Of a stretch of 64,000 bases of DNA, positions 33,063 through 41,283 are shown in pieces. The notes under the pieces are model-generated. The model saw nothing but the letters and a program-made list of their open reading frames with translations, searched no databases and was not told where the DNA came from. The translations under genes and the position numbers were made by a program. Source of the stretch: Proteobacteria bacterium ST_bin14 (lineage in GTDB: Bacteria; Pseudomonadota; Alphaproteobacteria; Sphingomonadales; Sphingomonadaceae); the NCBI GenBank assembly GCA_002083655.1, contig MSXR01000015.1, positions 62,353-126,352 of the forward strand. The letters run 5' to 3'. Numbering within the stretch: the stretch's first letter is position 1; the number at the start of each line of letters is the position of its first letter.

Positions 33063-34190
33063 ATGCGGAAGCTCGCCGTTTCACTGGCACTTGCCTCCAC
33101 CGCACTCGCCACACCTGCCATGGCCCGCGATAACACGTGGTACGTTGGTGTGGATGCTGGTGGTGTGCTGGTCGAAGATATTCGTTTCGACATTGGTACC
33201 GTACCGAATGCTTCAACGATCGATAGCCACTATGGCTATGATTTCGACGGTAACATCGGCTATGATTTTGGCGCGTTCCGCGTTGAAGCAGAAGTTGGCT
33301 ATCGTCGTGCGAACGTTGACACCTACTCGTCGATAGTTGCTACACCGTTGTTCACGTCAACCGGCGCACTCAGCAATCAACCAGCAGGCGTTCGTGGCGG
33401 CGTTGGTGGGTCGACCTCAGCTCTCAGCTTCATGCTGAATGGCTTGCTCGACTTTGGTGATGATGACGGGCTTGAGGGCTTTGTCGGCGGCGGCGTTGGT
33501 ATCGCCCGTGTCAAGGCTGAGAATGTTTCGCTCAGCCCATTTGGCAGCTTTTTGGATGATTCCGACACGGTGTTCGCCTATCAGGCCATCGCCGGTGTTC
33601 GCACGCCAATCACCAACCACGTCGATGCGTCGCTCAAGTATCGCTTCTTCACCGCGCCGAACGCCAAGTTCGTCGACGTGCGTGGCAGCAATTACGAAGC
33701 CACCTATCGTTCGCACAGCATCCTTGCTGGTCTGACGTACAACTTCGGTGAACCGGCTGCTCCGCCGCCACCGCCACCACCGCCTCCTCCGCCACCGCCA
33801 CCTCCTCCGCCGCCGCCACCGCCGCCGGTTGAAGTGGTTTGCTCGCCTGGTCCGTTCATCGTGTTCTTTGAATGGGATAAGTCGAACATCACGCCGGAAG
33901 CAGCTGGCATTCTTGATAACGCCATCACGGCCTATCGGAATTGCGGCAATGCGCAGGTAATGCTTGCCGGTCACGCTGACCGTTCGGGTACGCCTGCGTA
34001 CAATGTGGGCCTCTCGCAGCGTCGTGCTGACGCGGTGAAGGGTTACATGTCGTCGCATTCGATCCCAGAAGGCGTCATCACGACCCAGGCGTTCGGCGAA
34101 GGCCGTCCGCTCGTCGAAACCGCCGATGGTGTTCGCGAACTGCAGAACCGTCGCGTGGAAGTTACCTACGGTCCCGGCTCGGGCAACTAA
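33063..34190 (+). CDS. OmpA-family outer membrane protein with polyproline hinge
   Basis: 375 aa. Signal peptide residues 1-22 (cleavage after ATPAMA). An N-terminal eight-stranded beta-barrel follows (TWYVGVDAGGVLVEDIRF through SILAGLTYNFGEP), then a hinge of about 24 consecutive prolines. The C-terminal OmpA domain binds peptidoglycan (FFEWDKSNITPEAAGI, LAGHADRSGTPAYNVGLSQR, GEGRPLVET, NRRVEVTYG). Two tandem ATGs occur; 33063 is 6 bp from AGGGGA. It tethers the outer membrane to the wall. Confidence 0.93.
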   Translation: MRKLAVSLALASTALATPAMARDNTWYVGVDAGGVLVEDIRFDIGTVPNASTIDSHYGYDFDGNIGYDFGAFRVEAEVGYRRANVDTYSSIVATPLFTSTGALSNQPAGVRGGVGGSTSALSFMLNGLLDFGDDDGLEGFVGGGVGIARVKAENVSLSPFGSFLDDSDTVFAYQAIAGVRTPITNHVDASLKYRFFTAPNAKFVDVRGSNYEATYRSHSILAGLTYNFGEPAAPPPPPPPPPPPPPPPPPPPPPPVEVVCSPGPFIVFFEWDKSNITPEAAGILDNAITAYRNCGNAQVMLAGHADRSGTPAYNVGLSQRRADAVKGYMSSHSIPEGVITTQAFGEGRPLVETADGVRELQNRRVEVTYGPGSGN

Positions 34191-34214
34191 GCCAGGTTCG
34201 TTTGGACAAAATCA

Positions 34215-34246
34215 GGGAGGTCGGCATCCGCCGGCCTCCCTTTTTT
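34215..34246 (+). terminator. Intrinsic terminator of the OmpA gene
   Basis: GGGAGGTCGGC pairs with GCCGGCCTCCC (34215-34225 and 34230-34240, one G-U pair) around ATCC, followed by TTTTTT. It begins 25 bp after the stop and is a textbook terminator. Confidence 0.93.
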
Positions 34247-34373
34247 GTTGCCCATTTTTTTGGGCGCCCATTTTTGGTGTTGTGGCGGCATGTGATTGCT
34301 GGCGGGTGGGCATTGGCGTGCAGCCATACGGGATCGTCGCGCGGTTAGATCATCGCGCTTGAAATATGAATCG

Positions 34374-34464
34374 TCATTGCGACCCCGGCCCTGAGCCGGG
34401 GGAAGCAATCCAGCGGCGTGCGTGCGGATAGGCGGGATTGCTTCGCTGCGCTCGTGCGTGACGG
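34374..34464. repeat. Dispersed inverted repeat element
   Basis: The 34191-34514 gap holds the terminator and this repeat. GGAAGCAATCC (34401-34411) faces GGGATTGCTTC, and the right half GGATTGCTTCGCTGCGCTCG (34435-34454) is found again exactly at 42707-42726. It is a short extragenic repeat family of the genome; no gene is visible. Confidence 0.65.
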
Positions 34465-34514
34465 GTAATCCTGAATTACGGCACGATGCTCTACAGCCCC
34501 CGGCCCCCCGGCGT

Positions 34515-35255
34515 TCAGGCTTCAGCGTCTCGATCGCTTTCAATGGCCTCGGTAAGCCAGTTGGGTATGATCGCATCGCCCAGCGCCTCCACGCGGCGCA
34601 GCTCCACCATCAGACCAAGATCGGCATATTGCGCCCGCGTCCGCGCCCCGACCTGGCCAAATGGCGCCACCACCAGCCGCCGGTTCACCTTTGAACGATG
34701 GTGCATCCGCGCGGTGTTTTCCTGTCCGATATAGCAGCCCTTGGTAAAGCTCACCCCGCCCAGTTCGCGCGCGTTGCATTCAAGCCACAGCGTTTCCCCA
34801 TTGCCCAGTTCAGCCACCCCTTCGGTGACCCCCAGGGCGAGGCGGTGGGCGTGCCACTGCGTCGTTGCGTCGCCTGTGGTGCCCAGCCAGCGATAGCCAA
34901 GCGCCGCCAGCCGCGGATCAGGCACGCCCTGCCCCGGCAAGGGCGACCAATGCACCGCGCCGTCCACCGGCTCAATCGTGATGGCGCGCCGCAGCCGGTA
35001 TAGCGACAGCCGCCGCGCAAGCGCCTCACGCTGGTTCGCTTCCGCATCGATCAGTACGGCATCGCCGTCCTGCCACAGCAGAAAATCGAACAGCGCCTTG
35101 CCCTGCGGGGTCAGCAGCGCGCTGAACAAGGGCCCATCGACCAGCCGCGCAACATCTTGTGTCACCAGCCCCTGCAGAAAATCAGTAACACCCTCTCCCG
35201 CAACGCGGAGCAGGGCTCGATCGGCGAGCATGGTGCCCGTTACAGCTTCAGTCAT
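34515..35255 (-). CDS. ygfZ: Folate-binding YgfZ/GcvT-like Fe-S assembly factor
   Basis: A 246-aa protein of the YgfZ/CAF17 family. It shows RVAGEGVTDFLQGLVTQDV, the folate-fold strand FSALLTPQGKALFDFLLWQD and the diagnostic KGCYIGQE with its conserved Cys, followed by NTARMHHRSKVNRRLV. It helps repair or assemble certain iron-sulfur enzymes using tetrahydrofolate. It converges on the OmpA gene. Confidence 0.92.
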   Translation of the reverse strand: MTEAVTGTMLADRALLRVAGEGVTDFLQGLVTQDVARLVDGPLFSALLTPQGKALFDFLLWQDGDAVLIDAEANQREALARRLSLYRLRRAITIEPVDGAVHWSPLPGQGVPDPRLAALGYRWLGTTGDATTQWHAHRLALGVTEGVAELGNGETLWLECNARELGGVSFTKGCYIGQENTARMHHRSKVNRRLVVAPFGQVGARTRAQYADLGLMVELRRVEALGDAIIPNWLTEAIESDRDAEA

Positions 35256-35377
35256 CAGGCTGACGTGGGGCTATCATCGCAAAAAACAAGGAGGCCCAGA
35301 CTACCACTTCGCCCACCCCATCAGGGACGCGTCCGGTGCTGGGGCGGACGCTGGCGGCAGGGCGGGGCCGACCCGCA

Positions 35378-36139
35378 TCAGAACGGCAGCCAGCGCTGCT
35401 TCTTGCGAAACTTCATATAGCCGATATTCAACCCGGCACGCGCGCCCACCCCAAGTCGAATGGGGATCAGCACGATGTTCCCGCGCCGCAGATAGGTCGC
35501 CGAAAAACCCCCGACAAAATATAAATGGCCTTCGCCTTCGGGGAAGCGACGATACATATCTTCGGTATCGTAGAGGTTATACACCAGCACAAACACCTTT
35601 GACGCGTTACCACCCAGATCGAAACCCACCGACGGGCCGGTCCAGTAAATGGGTTGGTCGCCCTCTATCCGGTGGGACAGGATGCCCGATCCATAGCGCA
35701 GGCCGACAACGACAGCACCCGATGCCTCGCGCCCGGCGATATAGGCATTGGGTTCGCCCTGTTCCTTCAGAATTTTCTCCAGGATGCCGGCCATTCCCTC
35801 GGCCCCTTTGCCGAACACCCGCTCGCCCGCGCTGAACAGATCGTTGCGGCGATAGGTGTTGGCGGTCACCGTTGTCGTCTCGGCGGCGGTCTGGCCCTGA
35901 TCTGCGGCGGTCGATTGGCGCGCGGGATCGGGCTCTGCGGGCAGTTGATCGCCGCGCGCATCGCGCCGCGCCGAATCCTGCGGCATTTGCTGTTGAGCCG
36001 GCACCCCGCGCGGCCGGGCCGATTGATCGCTGTTCATCGCCCGGTTGGGATCGACCGTGCGGACCTGTGCGGATGACGGCGCGACACCCATCAACCCCAG
36101 CGCGAGCACCATGCCCATCAGGCCCGTCAAATTGCGCAT
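35378..36139 (-). CDS. DUF1134 (EipA-like) secreted envelope protein
   Basis: 253 aa. Signal peptide (MRNLTGLMGMVLALGLMGVA, cut after PSSA), a Gln/Ala/Pro-rich linker of about 80 residues, then DUF1134: FGKGAEGMAGILEKILKEQG, PNAYIAGREASGAVVVGLRY, QPIYWTGPSVGFDLGGNASK, VFVLVYNLYDTEDMYRRFP and RRGNIVLIPIRLGVGARAGL. EipA in Brucella and Caulobacter is a periplasmic protein for envelope integrity. The start at 36139 fits the signal peptide and a GAGGAAAAGGG site; a longer frame adds an implausible basic leader. Confidence 0.88.
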   Translation of the reverse strand: MRNLTGLMGMVLALGLMGVAPSSAQVRTVDPNRAMNSDQSARPRGVPAQQQMPQDSARRDARGDQLPAEPDPARQSTAADQGQTAAETTTVTANTYRRNDLFSAGERVFGKGAEGMAGILEKILKEQGEPNAYIAGREASGAVVVGLRYGSGILSHRIEGDQPIYWTGPSVGFDLGGNASKVFVLVYNLYDTEDMYRRFPEGEGHLYFVGGFSATYLRRGNIVLIPIRLGVGARAGLNIGYMKFRKKQRWLPF

Positions 36140-36326
36140 CTCAGCTGCCCTTTTCCTCAATACCGTCAACCGACGCCATCGGTGATGATATCGGTGATGG
36201 TGCAGCCCGCGCAATGAACAGGCGGTGACACGAGTCCGTTTTACGCCCGACCGCATGAAAATTGGTGGCGCGTCGACGGTTGAACCCTGGCCAACTCCGT
36301 TCTATAGCCGCCGCTTGCCGCCAGCT

Positions 36327-36419
36327 GGAGACGTGGGTGAGTGGCTGAAACCAGCGGTTTGCTAAACCGCCGTACCGGGTTTACTGGTACCGAGGGTTCG
36401 AATCCCTCCGTCTCCGCCA
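36327..36419 (+). tRNA. tRNA-Ser (anticodon GCT)
   Basis: A 93-nt class II tRNA. Acceptor GGAGACG pairs with CGTCTCC, the anticodon stem GCGGTTT-GCT-AAACCGC carries anticodon GCT, a long variable arm follows (GTACCGGGTTTACTGGTAC), then T-arm GGGTTCGAATCCC and encoded CCA (36417-36419). Confidence 0.97.
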
Positions 36420-36563
36420 GGGCTTGGTTAAGGCGCGGGAACCATTAGGTTCTCGTAATCCTGTCAGTCTCCTTTGGTCCACATTGGTACCCCTGGCGGA
36501 ACACAAGCGCTGGGGTAGCCGCCCAGCACTGGACTTGTACCGGTTTCATACCGGTCAGCTATC

Positions 36564-36662
36564 TCACGATGCCATCTCGGCTTCGAACGCGAGCGGGCTG
36601 ATGCCGCCCAGATAGAAATGGCGGCGACGGGTGTTGTAGAACCCCTTGACGTTTCGACGCCC
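36564..36662 (-). pseudogene. IS3-family transposase 3' remnant
   Basis: Read on the minus strand, the frame ends GFYNTRRRHFYLGGISPLAF then EAEMAS and stop. This is the C-terminal end of IS3-group OrfB integrases (YN-x-x-R-R-H-x-x-L-G-x-x-S-P). Upstream the frame loses similarity, so only about 30 codons are left. It lies 145 bp from tRNA-Ser. The remaining 36420-36842 sequence shows nothing else recognisable. Confidence 0.75.
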
Positions 36663-36842
36663 GGACTGGCTGCGCTGGTTTGACGCTGCTGCGCCTGTCG
36701 ATTGGTGCTGATGATCGCCCCTGATTTCCCCAAAAGCTGGCCTGCTTTCCGGCCTCTCTGCAGCGCGGTTGCGCAGATTATTTTGACATCACCTGCCGCG
36801 CGGATAAACCAAATGTGATGATCCGTCCGCCACGCCCCTGAC

Positions 36843-37496
36843 ATGCAGACTCAAACGCATGCTTTGCTTGGCGCGTGGCTATTTGGTCGGCGCGATTCGA
36901 CCTTGATGATGGCCGGGGCAATTGCGGGTGCTGCCCCTGATATACCGATGTTCGTAATCGTGGCGGTGCTCGCCGCACAGGGGCATAGTGGGCAACAGAT
37001 TTTCGGGTATGATTATTTTCAACCCTGGTGGCAGCACATTAACGGGCTGAGCCATAGTTTCCCGCTGTGGGGGCTGGCGCTGGTGACCATGTTGTTCATG
37101 CAACGGGCGCGGCCAGGTGCGCGCTGGGCGGCGATTGGGGTTACTGTTGCGGCCGCAGGGCTTGCGCACGGGGTGGTCGATTTCCTGTGCCACCGGGAAG
37201 ACGCGCATATGCAATTCTGGCCACTGTCAGATTGGAAATTCGCATCGCCCGTTTCCTATTATGACCGCCGTCATTTTGGCGTGCCGGTGATGATTGGCGA
37301 GGCCGTGCTGGGGCTGGCGATGGCCTGGCAGCTGGCGCATTGGGCGCGACGCCGCTGGTCGCGTGCGCTGATCGCGATCGTGGCGCTGCCCTATGCGGCT
37401 TCGCTGGTGGTGCTTGCGGTGTCGACGGTACGCGCGGCGATCCCGTCGGATGGCGCGGCGCGGCAAGCGGCTGCGCCCCATAAGTTATCAGGATAG
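36843..37496 (+). CDS. Membrane-bound YdjM-like metal-dependent hydrolase family protein
   Basis: 217 aa with about five hydrophobic segments. Conserved polar residues sit in family positions: QTQTHALLGAWLFGR, AGAAPDIPMFVIV, GLSHSFPLW, LAHGVVDFLCHREDAH. The His/Asp pattern fits the LexA-binding, inner-membrane-associated putative hydrolase (YdjM) family; activity is unproven. It begins just past the IS3 remnant. Confidence 0.6.
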   Translation: MQTQTHALLGAWLFGRRDSTLMMAGAIAGAAPDIPMFVIVAVLAAQGHSGQQIFGYDYFQPWWQHINGLSHSFPLWGLALVTMLFMQRARPGARWAAIGVTVAAAGLAHGVVDFLCHREDAHMQFWPLSDWKFASPVSYYDRRHFGVPVMIGEAVLGLAMAWQLAHWARRRWSRALIAIVALPYAASLVVLAVSTVRAAIPSDGAARQAAAPHKLSG

Positions 37497-37602
37497 CTTG
37501 AAGGCACGGGCAATACGCCCTCCCGCTTGATCCCCCCCTTGATCCCCCCCGCCAAAAGCGGCGATAGGCTTGTCCAACCAACAGGTGCAAAGGCCATATC
37601 CA

Positions 37603-38472
37603 ATGAAAATAATCGGCGTCATCGGCGCGGGCCAAATGGGCGCAGGGATTGCGCAGGTCTCCGCACAGGCCGGGTACCGCGTGCTGCTGTCCGACGTTGA
37701 TCTGGCGCGGGCGGAAGGGGGTAAGGCGGGGATCGCCAAGGGGCTCGACCGGCTCGTCACCAAGGAAAAAATTACCGCCGCGGCGCGGGATGCGGCGCTG
37801 GCGTTGATCGAGCCGGTGGCAGGGGTGGAGGCGTTCGCACCGTGCGGCCTTGTCATCGAAGCGGCGACCGAGCGTGAGGAGATCAAGCGCGCGATTTTCG
37901 CCAATGTGGGCAAGGTGCTCGCGGCGGATGCGATCCTGGCCAGCAATACCTCGTCCATCCCGATCACCCGCCTTGCGCAGGCCTCGCCTGATCCGGCGCG
38001 GTTCATGGGCGTGCATTTTTTCAATCCGGTGCCGGTGATGGGGCTGATCGAGCTGATCCGGGGCCTGGCCACCAGCGACGCTACGGTGACGGCGGTCGAG
38101 GCGTTCGGCCAGTCGCTCGGCAAACAGATCGTGCATGCCAATGATGCGCCGGGCTTCATCGTCAACCGCGTGTTGATGCCGATGATCAACGAAGCGATTT
38201 TTGCGCTGGGGGAGGGCGTGGCGACGATGCGCGATATCGACACCGCCTGCATGCTGGGGCTGAACCACCCGATGGGGCCGCTGACGCTGGCCGACTTTAT
38301 CGGGCTCGACACCTGTCTGGAAATCATCCGGGTGCTGTATGATGGCACGGGCGATCCGAAATTCCGCCCCGCGCCGCTGCTGGTGAAATATGTCGAAGCC
38401 GGCTGGTATGGCCGCAAGGTAAAGCGCGGATTTTATGATTATTCGGGTGCCGAACCCCAACCCACACGCTGA
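37603..38472 (+). CDS. 3-hydroxybutyryl-CoA dehydrogenase
   Basis: A 289-aa 3-hydroxyacyl-CoA dehydrogenase. NAD-binding motif IGVIGAGQMGAGIAQVSAQA, catalytic-site LASNTSSIPITRLAQA, FMGVHFFNPVPVMGLIELIR and GFIVNRVLMPMINEAI, ending in RKVKRGFYDYSG. It oxidises 3-hydroxybutyryl-CoA with NAD+ (or NADP+), useful in butanoate and PHB turnover. The ATG at 37603 is preferred over an upstream TTG because family members begin at this Met. Confidence 0.92.
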   Translation: MKIIGVIGAGQMGAGIAQVSAQAGYRVLLSDVDLARAEGGKAGIAKGLDRLVTKEKITAAARDAALALIEPVAGVEAFAPCGLVIEAATEREEIKRAIFANVGKVLAADAILASNTSSIPITRLAQASPDPARFMGVHFFNPVPVMGLIELIRGLATSDATVTAVEAFGQSLGKQIVHANDAPGFIVNRVLMPMINEAIFALGEGVATMRDIDTACMLGLNHPMGPLTLADFIGLDTCLEIIRVLYDGTGDPKFRPAPLLVKYVEAGWYGRKVKRGFYDYSGAEPQPTR

Positions 38473-38480
38473 GGGCTAAC

Positions 38481-39002
38481 ATGATGATCAAGATGATGTT
38501 CGCGGCTATGGCTTTGGCTGCTATCGGCGCGCCCGCCACCGCGCAGCAAGCCGCGCCCGCCCCTGTGGCGGTGGTTGCCACGCCAGCACCTGTCCCTGCG
38601 CCGCCCTATGGCACGCCGATAACGCTGGCCCAGGCACAGCGGTTGATTGATCGTGCCCTCGCTGCGGCGCGGGCGCGGGGCTTTCGGATGGCGATTGCCG
38701 TGGTTGAACCCAGCGCGAGCCTGGTCGCCTTTGCGCGGATGGATGATACCCAATATGGCTCCATCGTCGTAGCGCAGGAAAAGGCGGGCAGCGCAGCGCG
38801 GTTCCGCACGCCGACGGCAGTGATGGCCAAGGCAGTGCTCGACGGGCGGGTGACGACGCTGGCCCTGCCCGGTGCGCTGCCCATTGCCGGCGGCCGGCCG
38901 ATCGTGGTTGGCGGCAAGATTATCGGCGCAATCGGGGTATCGGGCGCCAGTTCAGCCGAGGATGACGAGATCGCCACGGCAGCGATGGCCGATATGGGGT
39001 GA
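38481..39002 (+). CDS. Secreted GlcG/HbpS-like (DUF336) heme-binding family protein
   Basis: 173 aa. N-terminal signal peptide (MMIKMMFAAMALAAIGAPAT, cut after ATAQ), an Ala/Pro linker, then the GlcG/HbpS fold: LAQAQRLIDRALAAARARGF, RMAIAVVEPSASLVAFARMD, QEKAGSAARFRTPTAVMA and GALPIAGGRPIVVGGKIIGA, with GVSGASSAEDDEIA. Family members bind heme or act in oxidative-stress sensing. It follows the dehydrogenase by 8 bp and may be co-transcribed. Confidence 0.85.
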   Translation: MMIKMMFAAMALAAIGAPATAQQAAPAPVAVVATPAPVPAPPYGTPITLAQAQRLIDRALAAARARGFRMAIAVVEPSASLVAFARMDDTQYGSIVVAQEKAGSAARFRTPTAVMAKAVLDGRVTTLALPGALPIAGGRPIVVGGKIIGAIGVSGASSAEDDEIATAAMADMG

Positions 39003-39041
39003 CCGGTGCCGCCGCGTTCTGGCGTCGGCACCGGCTGCCCG

Positions 39042-39818
39042 TCAACCGCGCTTGGCCGCGCTGGCTGCCTGGATGAACTGGAAAACCTGGTGGTCAAAGC
39101 CGGGATCGGCCTGTCCTTCCCACTCGTCCATTTTGGCATATATCTGCCGCGCACCGTCCATCATTGCGGGCGTCGCGATGCGGGTAAAGGGTTCGAGCAG
39201 CGTGTTCCATTCAGTGACAAAGGCCTGCGCTGCGTCGCTGGCCGGATCAAGCGGCAGTGCCGCCTTGATGCGGGTGCCCAGCTCTTTCCATTTGGCTGAA
39301 TAGGCGGCCTGATCAAAATCGGCATAGGCGGTTGCCATGTCGCCCCGTTTTGCCTCGAAATCGGCCCTTGCCGCGTCGCTCATATAGCGATCAGTCACGG
39401 CTTCCCATTGTTTTGCTTCATCCGTCATCATCATGTCTCCTGTCCTGATCAGCGAGCAGAAGGTCGCGGCATCGATCGGCTCGCCGCGATCGATTCGGGA
39501 CAATGTCGTCGCGAGGACGTCGCGTATTTCGCCAAGCATCCGGGCCTGCGCGTCAAACTGGTCAAGCTTGATCGCCAGCAATTCGCGCAGATCAATCGGC
39601 TTGCGGTCAAACAACCCCTTGATGTCGGCAAGGCTGAGCCCGGCCCGCTTCAGCGCAACAAGCTGGTACAGCCGTTCCAACTCACCCGATCCGTAACACC
39701 GCCGCCCGGACGCGGTACGCAGCGGTTTTACCAGCCCGCGCGCCTCATAGAATCGCAAGGCGCGCGAGGTTAGCCCGGTGCGGCGGGCGACATCGGTAAT
39801 GTCGAGAATCAGCGTCAT
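39042..39818 (-). CDS. MerR-family regulator with TipAS-like C-terminus
   Basis: 258 aa. The MerR winged helix comes first (ITDVARRTGLTSRALRFYEA, GLVKPLRTASGRRCYGSGEL), then a dimerisation helix and from about residue 130 a TipAS-type helical antibiotic/ligand-recognition domain (AKQWEAVTDRYMSDAARADF, AYADFDQAAYSAKWKELGTR). It probably activates a stress or drug gene on ligand binding. Targets are not adjacent. Confidence 0.87.
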   Translation of the reverse strand: MTLILDITDVARRTGLTSRALRFYEARGLVKPLRTASGRRCYGSGELERLYQLVALKRAGLSLADIKGLFDRKPIDLRELLAIKLDQFDAQARMLGEIRDVLATTLSRIDRGEPIDAATFCSLIRTGDMMMTDEAKQWEAVTDRYMSDAARADFEAKRGDMATAYADFDQAAYSAKWKELGTRIKAALPLDPASDAAQAFVTEWNTLLEPFTRIATPAMMDGARQIYAKMDEWEGQADPGFDHQVFQFIQAASAAKRG

Positions 39819-39914
39819 GGGGGCGGTGTAGTGGTTGACGCAGGGTCAACTTCAAGCGCTATTTTCGACGGCTTATAGTCTCCGCGAAACGCGCATCTCT
39901 GCCCGTCGGCGGCT

Positions 39915-40082
39915 AGAGCTGTTTGTAATCAAATGGCAGCACTCTCAAGCCCCTCCCCTTTAGGGGAGGGGTTGGGGTGGGGGCTCTCCCAATGCGCGTT
40001 GGTCTCGGTGAGACTGATAGCCCCCACTCCCGGCCCCTCCCCTAAAGGGGAGGGGTGAGTTCGTTTGATCGCAAACAGCTCT
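39915..40082. repeat. MITE-like palindromic element
   Basis: The ends are AGAGCTGTTTG (39915-39925) and CAAACAGCTCT (40072-40082), perfect 11-bp terminal inverted repeats. ATCAAA then continues the symmetry on both sides, and inner arms CCCCTCCCCTTTAGGGGAGGGG and CCCCTCCCCTAAAGGGGAGGGG are described here only by their halves: each is itself a dyad. At 168 bp with no gene it resembles a non-autonomous mobile element. No clear target-site duplication is seen. Confidence 0.65.
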
Positions 40083-40087
40083 CATGC

Positions 40088-40546
40088 TCAGCCCAGCCGC
40101 AGCTCCATTGCTTCGCCCACCGCCACGGCATCCCACGCCATGGTCAGCGCAGCAATCCGCTCGCGCAGCCGGGTTACCAGTTCTTCGGTGATTGGCAGCG
40201 GCGGGCAGGAGCGGGCATCACAGGTAACGTGGTACAGCGCGATCACATCTGCGGCACCGCCCCCCGGCGACCAGCCATCGGCCTGCATCACTTCTACCAG
40301 CCGCTCAACCCCGTCGCTGATGGCGTTGCCCGCCATGCGGACATCAGCCGCTTCGCCATCGCGGACGCGCGAGAGGAAACCCTGGGCGGCGATCACCTCC
40401 TCCACCGCAAAATGAACCATGTCGTGCGGGATGATCCGCTGTTTGGGGCAGTCGACATGGTGTGTGGTGCCATCAGCCTGGATCAGCTCTAGCCGGTCGA
40501 CCTTTCCCGACCCCTTGGTAAAGCGCAGTTTGAGCCCAGCCTCCAT
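40088..40546 (-). CDS. Conserved hypothetical protein
   Basis: 152 aa beginning MEAGLKLRFTKGSGKVDRLE; contains HHVDCPKQRIIPHDMVHFAV and a helical second half. No signal peptide or membrane span, and no family I can name. The start at 40546 is chosen because GGGAGG lies 5 bp upstream; in-frame ATGs further up lack one. It follows the TMEM175-like gene by 38 bp on the same strand, so co-transcription is likely. Confidence 0.72.
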   Translation of the reverse strand: MEAGLKLRFTKGSGKVDRLELIQADGTTHHVDCPKQRIIPHDMVHFAVEEVIAAQGFLSRVRDGEAADVRMAGNAISDGVERLVEVMQADGWSPGGGAADVIALYHVTCDARSCPPLPITEELVTRLRERIAALTMAWDAVAVGEAMELRLG

Positions 40547-40584
40547 TGCCGCCTCCCTTGCCCCAGCCTCCATTGACCCAGCCG

Positions 40585-41250
40585 CTACGCTGCAGCGGGC
40601 CGCTTTGCGCCCCAACCCAGCACCACGCGCCATAGCGGGATCGAAATCAGCGATATCTGGGCGATAATCGGCGATTGGGAAAAGGCGCCGACCAAAATGG
40701 CGGTGGTTGCGCCGTACACCGTCGCCAGCCCGCGCCGCCGGATGCCAGCAATGGTTTCAGCGGGCACACTGGGGTCGACCACCGGGGGCGATGTCGCCAG
40801 TCGGCCCAGTCGCAGGTTCAGCAGCGCGGTAAGCAACAGCCAGCAGCAATAGAGCACCACAGGCACGCGCTGGTTACTATAGGTGCTGAGGAAGGCAGTG
40901 AAAAACGGCATCGCCGCAATCGTCAGCAACAGCTGGATATTCGCCGGCACCAGCTTCTCGCTGTAATGCGCGGCGCAGCCAAAGGCGCGGTGATGCCCGC
41001 TCCAGAACGCGCCGATCACAAAGAAACTGACGATGAATCCGATGAAATTGGGCGTCAGCGCCAAAAGCGCATAGCCAAATTGCGCGTTGGTCGCGCCGCG
41101 CGGCAGGTGCGGCACATGAATTTCGATAACGAGCAGCGTGATCGCGATGGCAAACACCGCGTCAGAAAAGAAAATCAGCCGTTCCAGCAGATGGTCTGGC
41201 CCATGCCGCGTCGCGACTGGCCCGTCATCACGGTTCGTTGCATCGTCCAT
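40585..41250 (-). CDS. TMEM175/DUF1211 family potassium channel-like protein
   Basis: 221 aa, six hydrophobic segments. The family signature F-S-D-x-x-x-A-I-x-x-T-L-L is present as FFSDAVFAIAITLLVIEI (about residues 27-44). Bacterial TMEM175 proteins form tetrameric K+ channels in the inner membrane. It is preceded on the same strand by a nucleoside transporter 33 bp upstream. Confidence 0.9.
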   Translation of the reverse strand: MDDATNRDDGPVATRHGPDHLLERLIFFSDAVFAIAITLLVIEIHVPHLPRGATNAQFGYALLALTPNFIGFIVSFFVIGAFWSGHHRAFGCAAHYSEKLVPANIQLLLTIAAMPFFTAFLSTYSNQRVPVVLYCCWLLLTALLNLRLGRLATSPPVVDPSVPAETIAGIRRRGLATVYGATTAILVGAFSQSPIIAQISLISIPLWRVVLGWGAKRPAAA

Positions 41251-41283
41251 GTGCGTCCCCCAACGCTAGCGCCAGCCCGAAAG

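Noticed and set aside
33759..33832. Possible micro-repeat array in the OmpA gene
   Set aside because: The repeated CCG/CCA/CCT triplets simply encode the polyproline hinge common in sphingomonad OmpA proteins; not a CRISPR or regulatory repeat.
36424..36615. Plus-strand 63-codon frame after tRNA-Ser
   Set aside because: It is antisense to the IS3 transposase remnant and has no family features.
37141..38460. Minus-strand 439-codon frame opposite the hydroxybutyryl-CoA dehydrogenase
   Set aside because: The plus strand has a clear NAD-binding enzyme; the minus product is His/Arg/Gln-rich with no family features.
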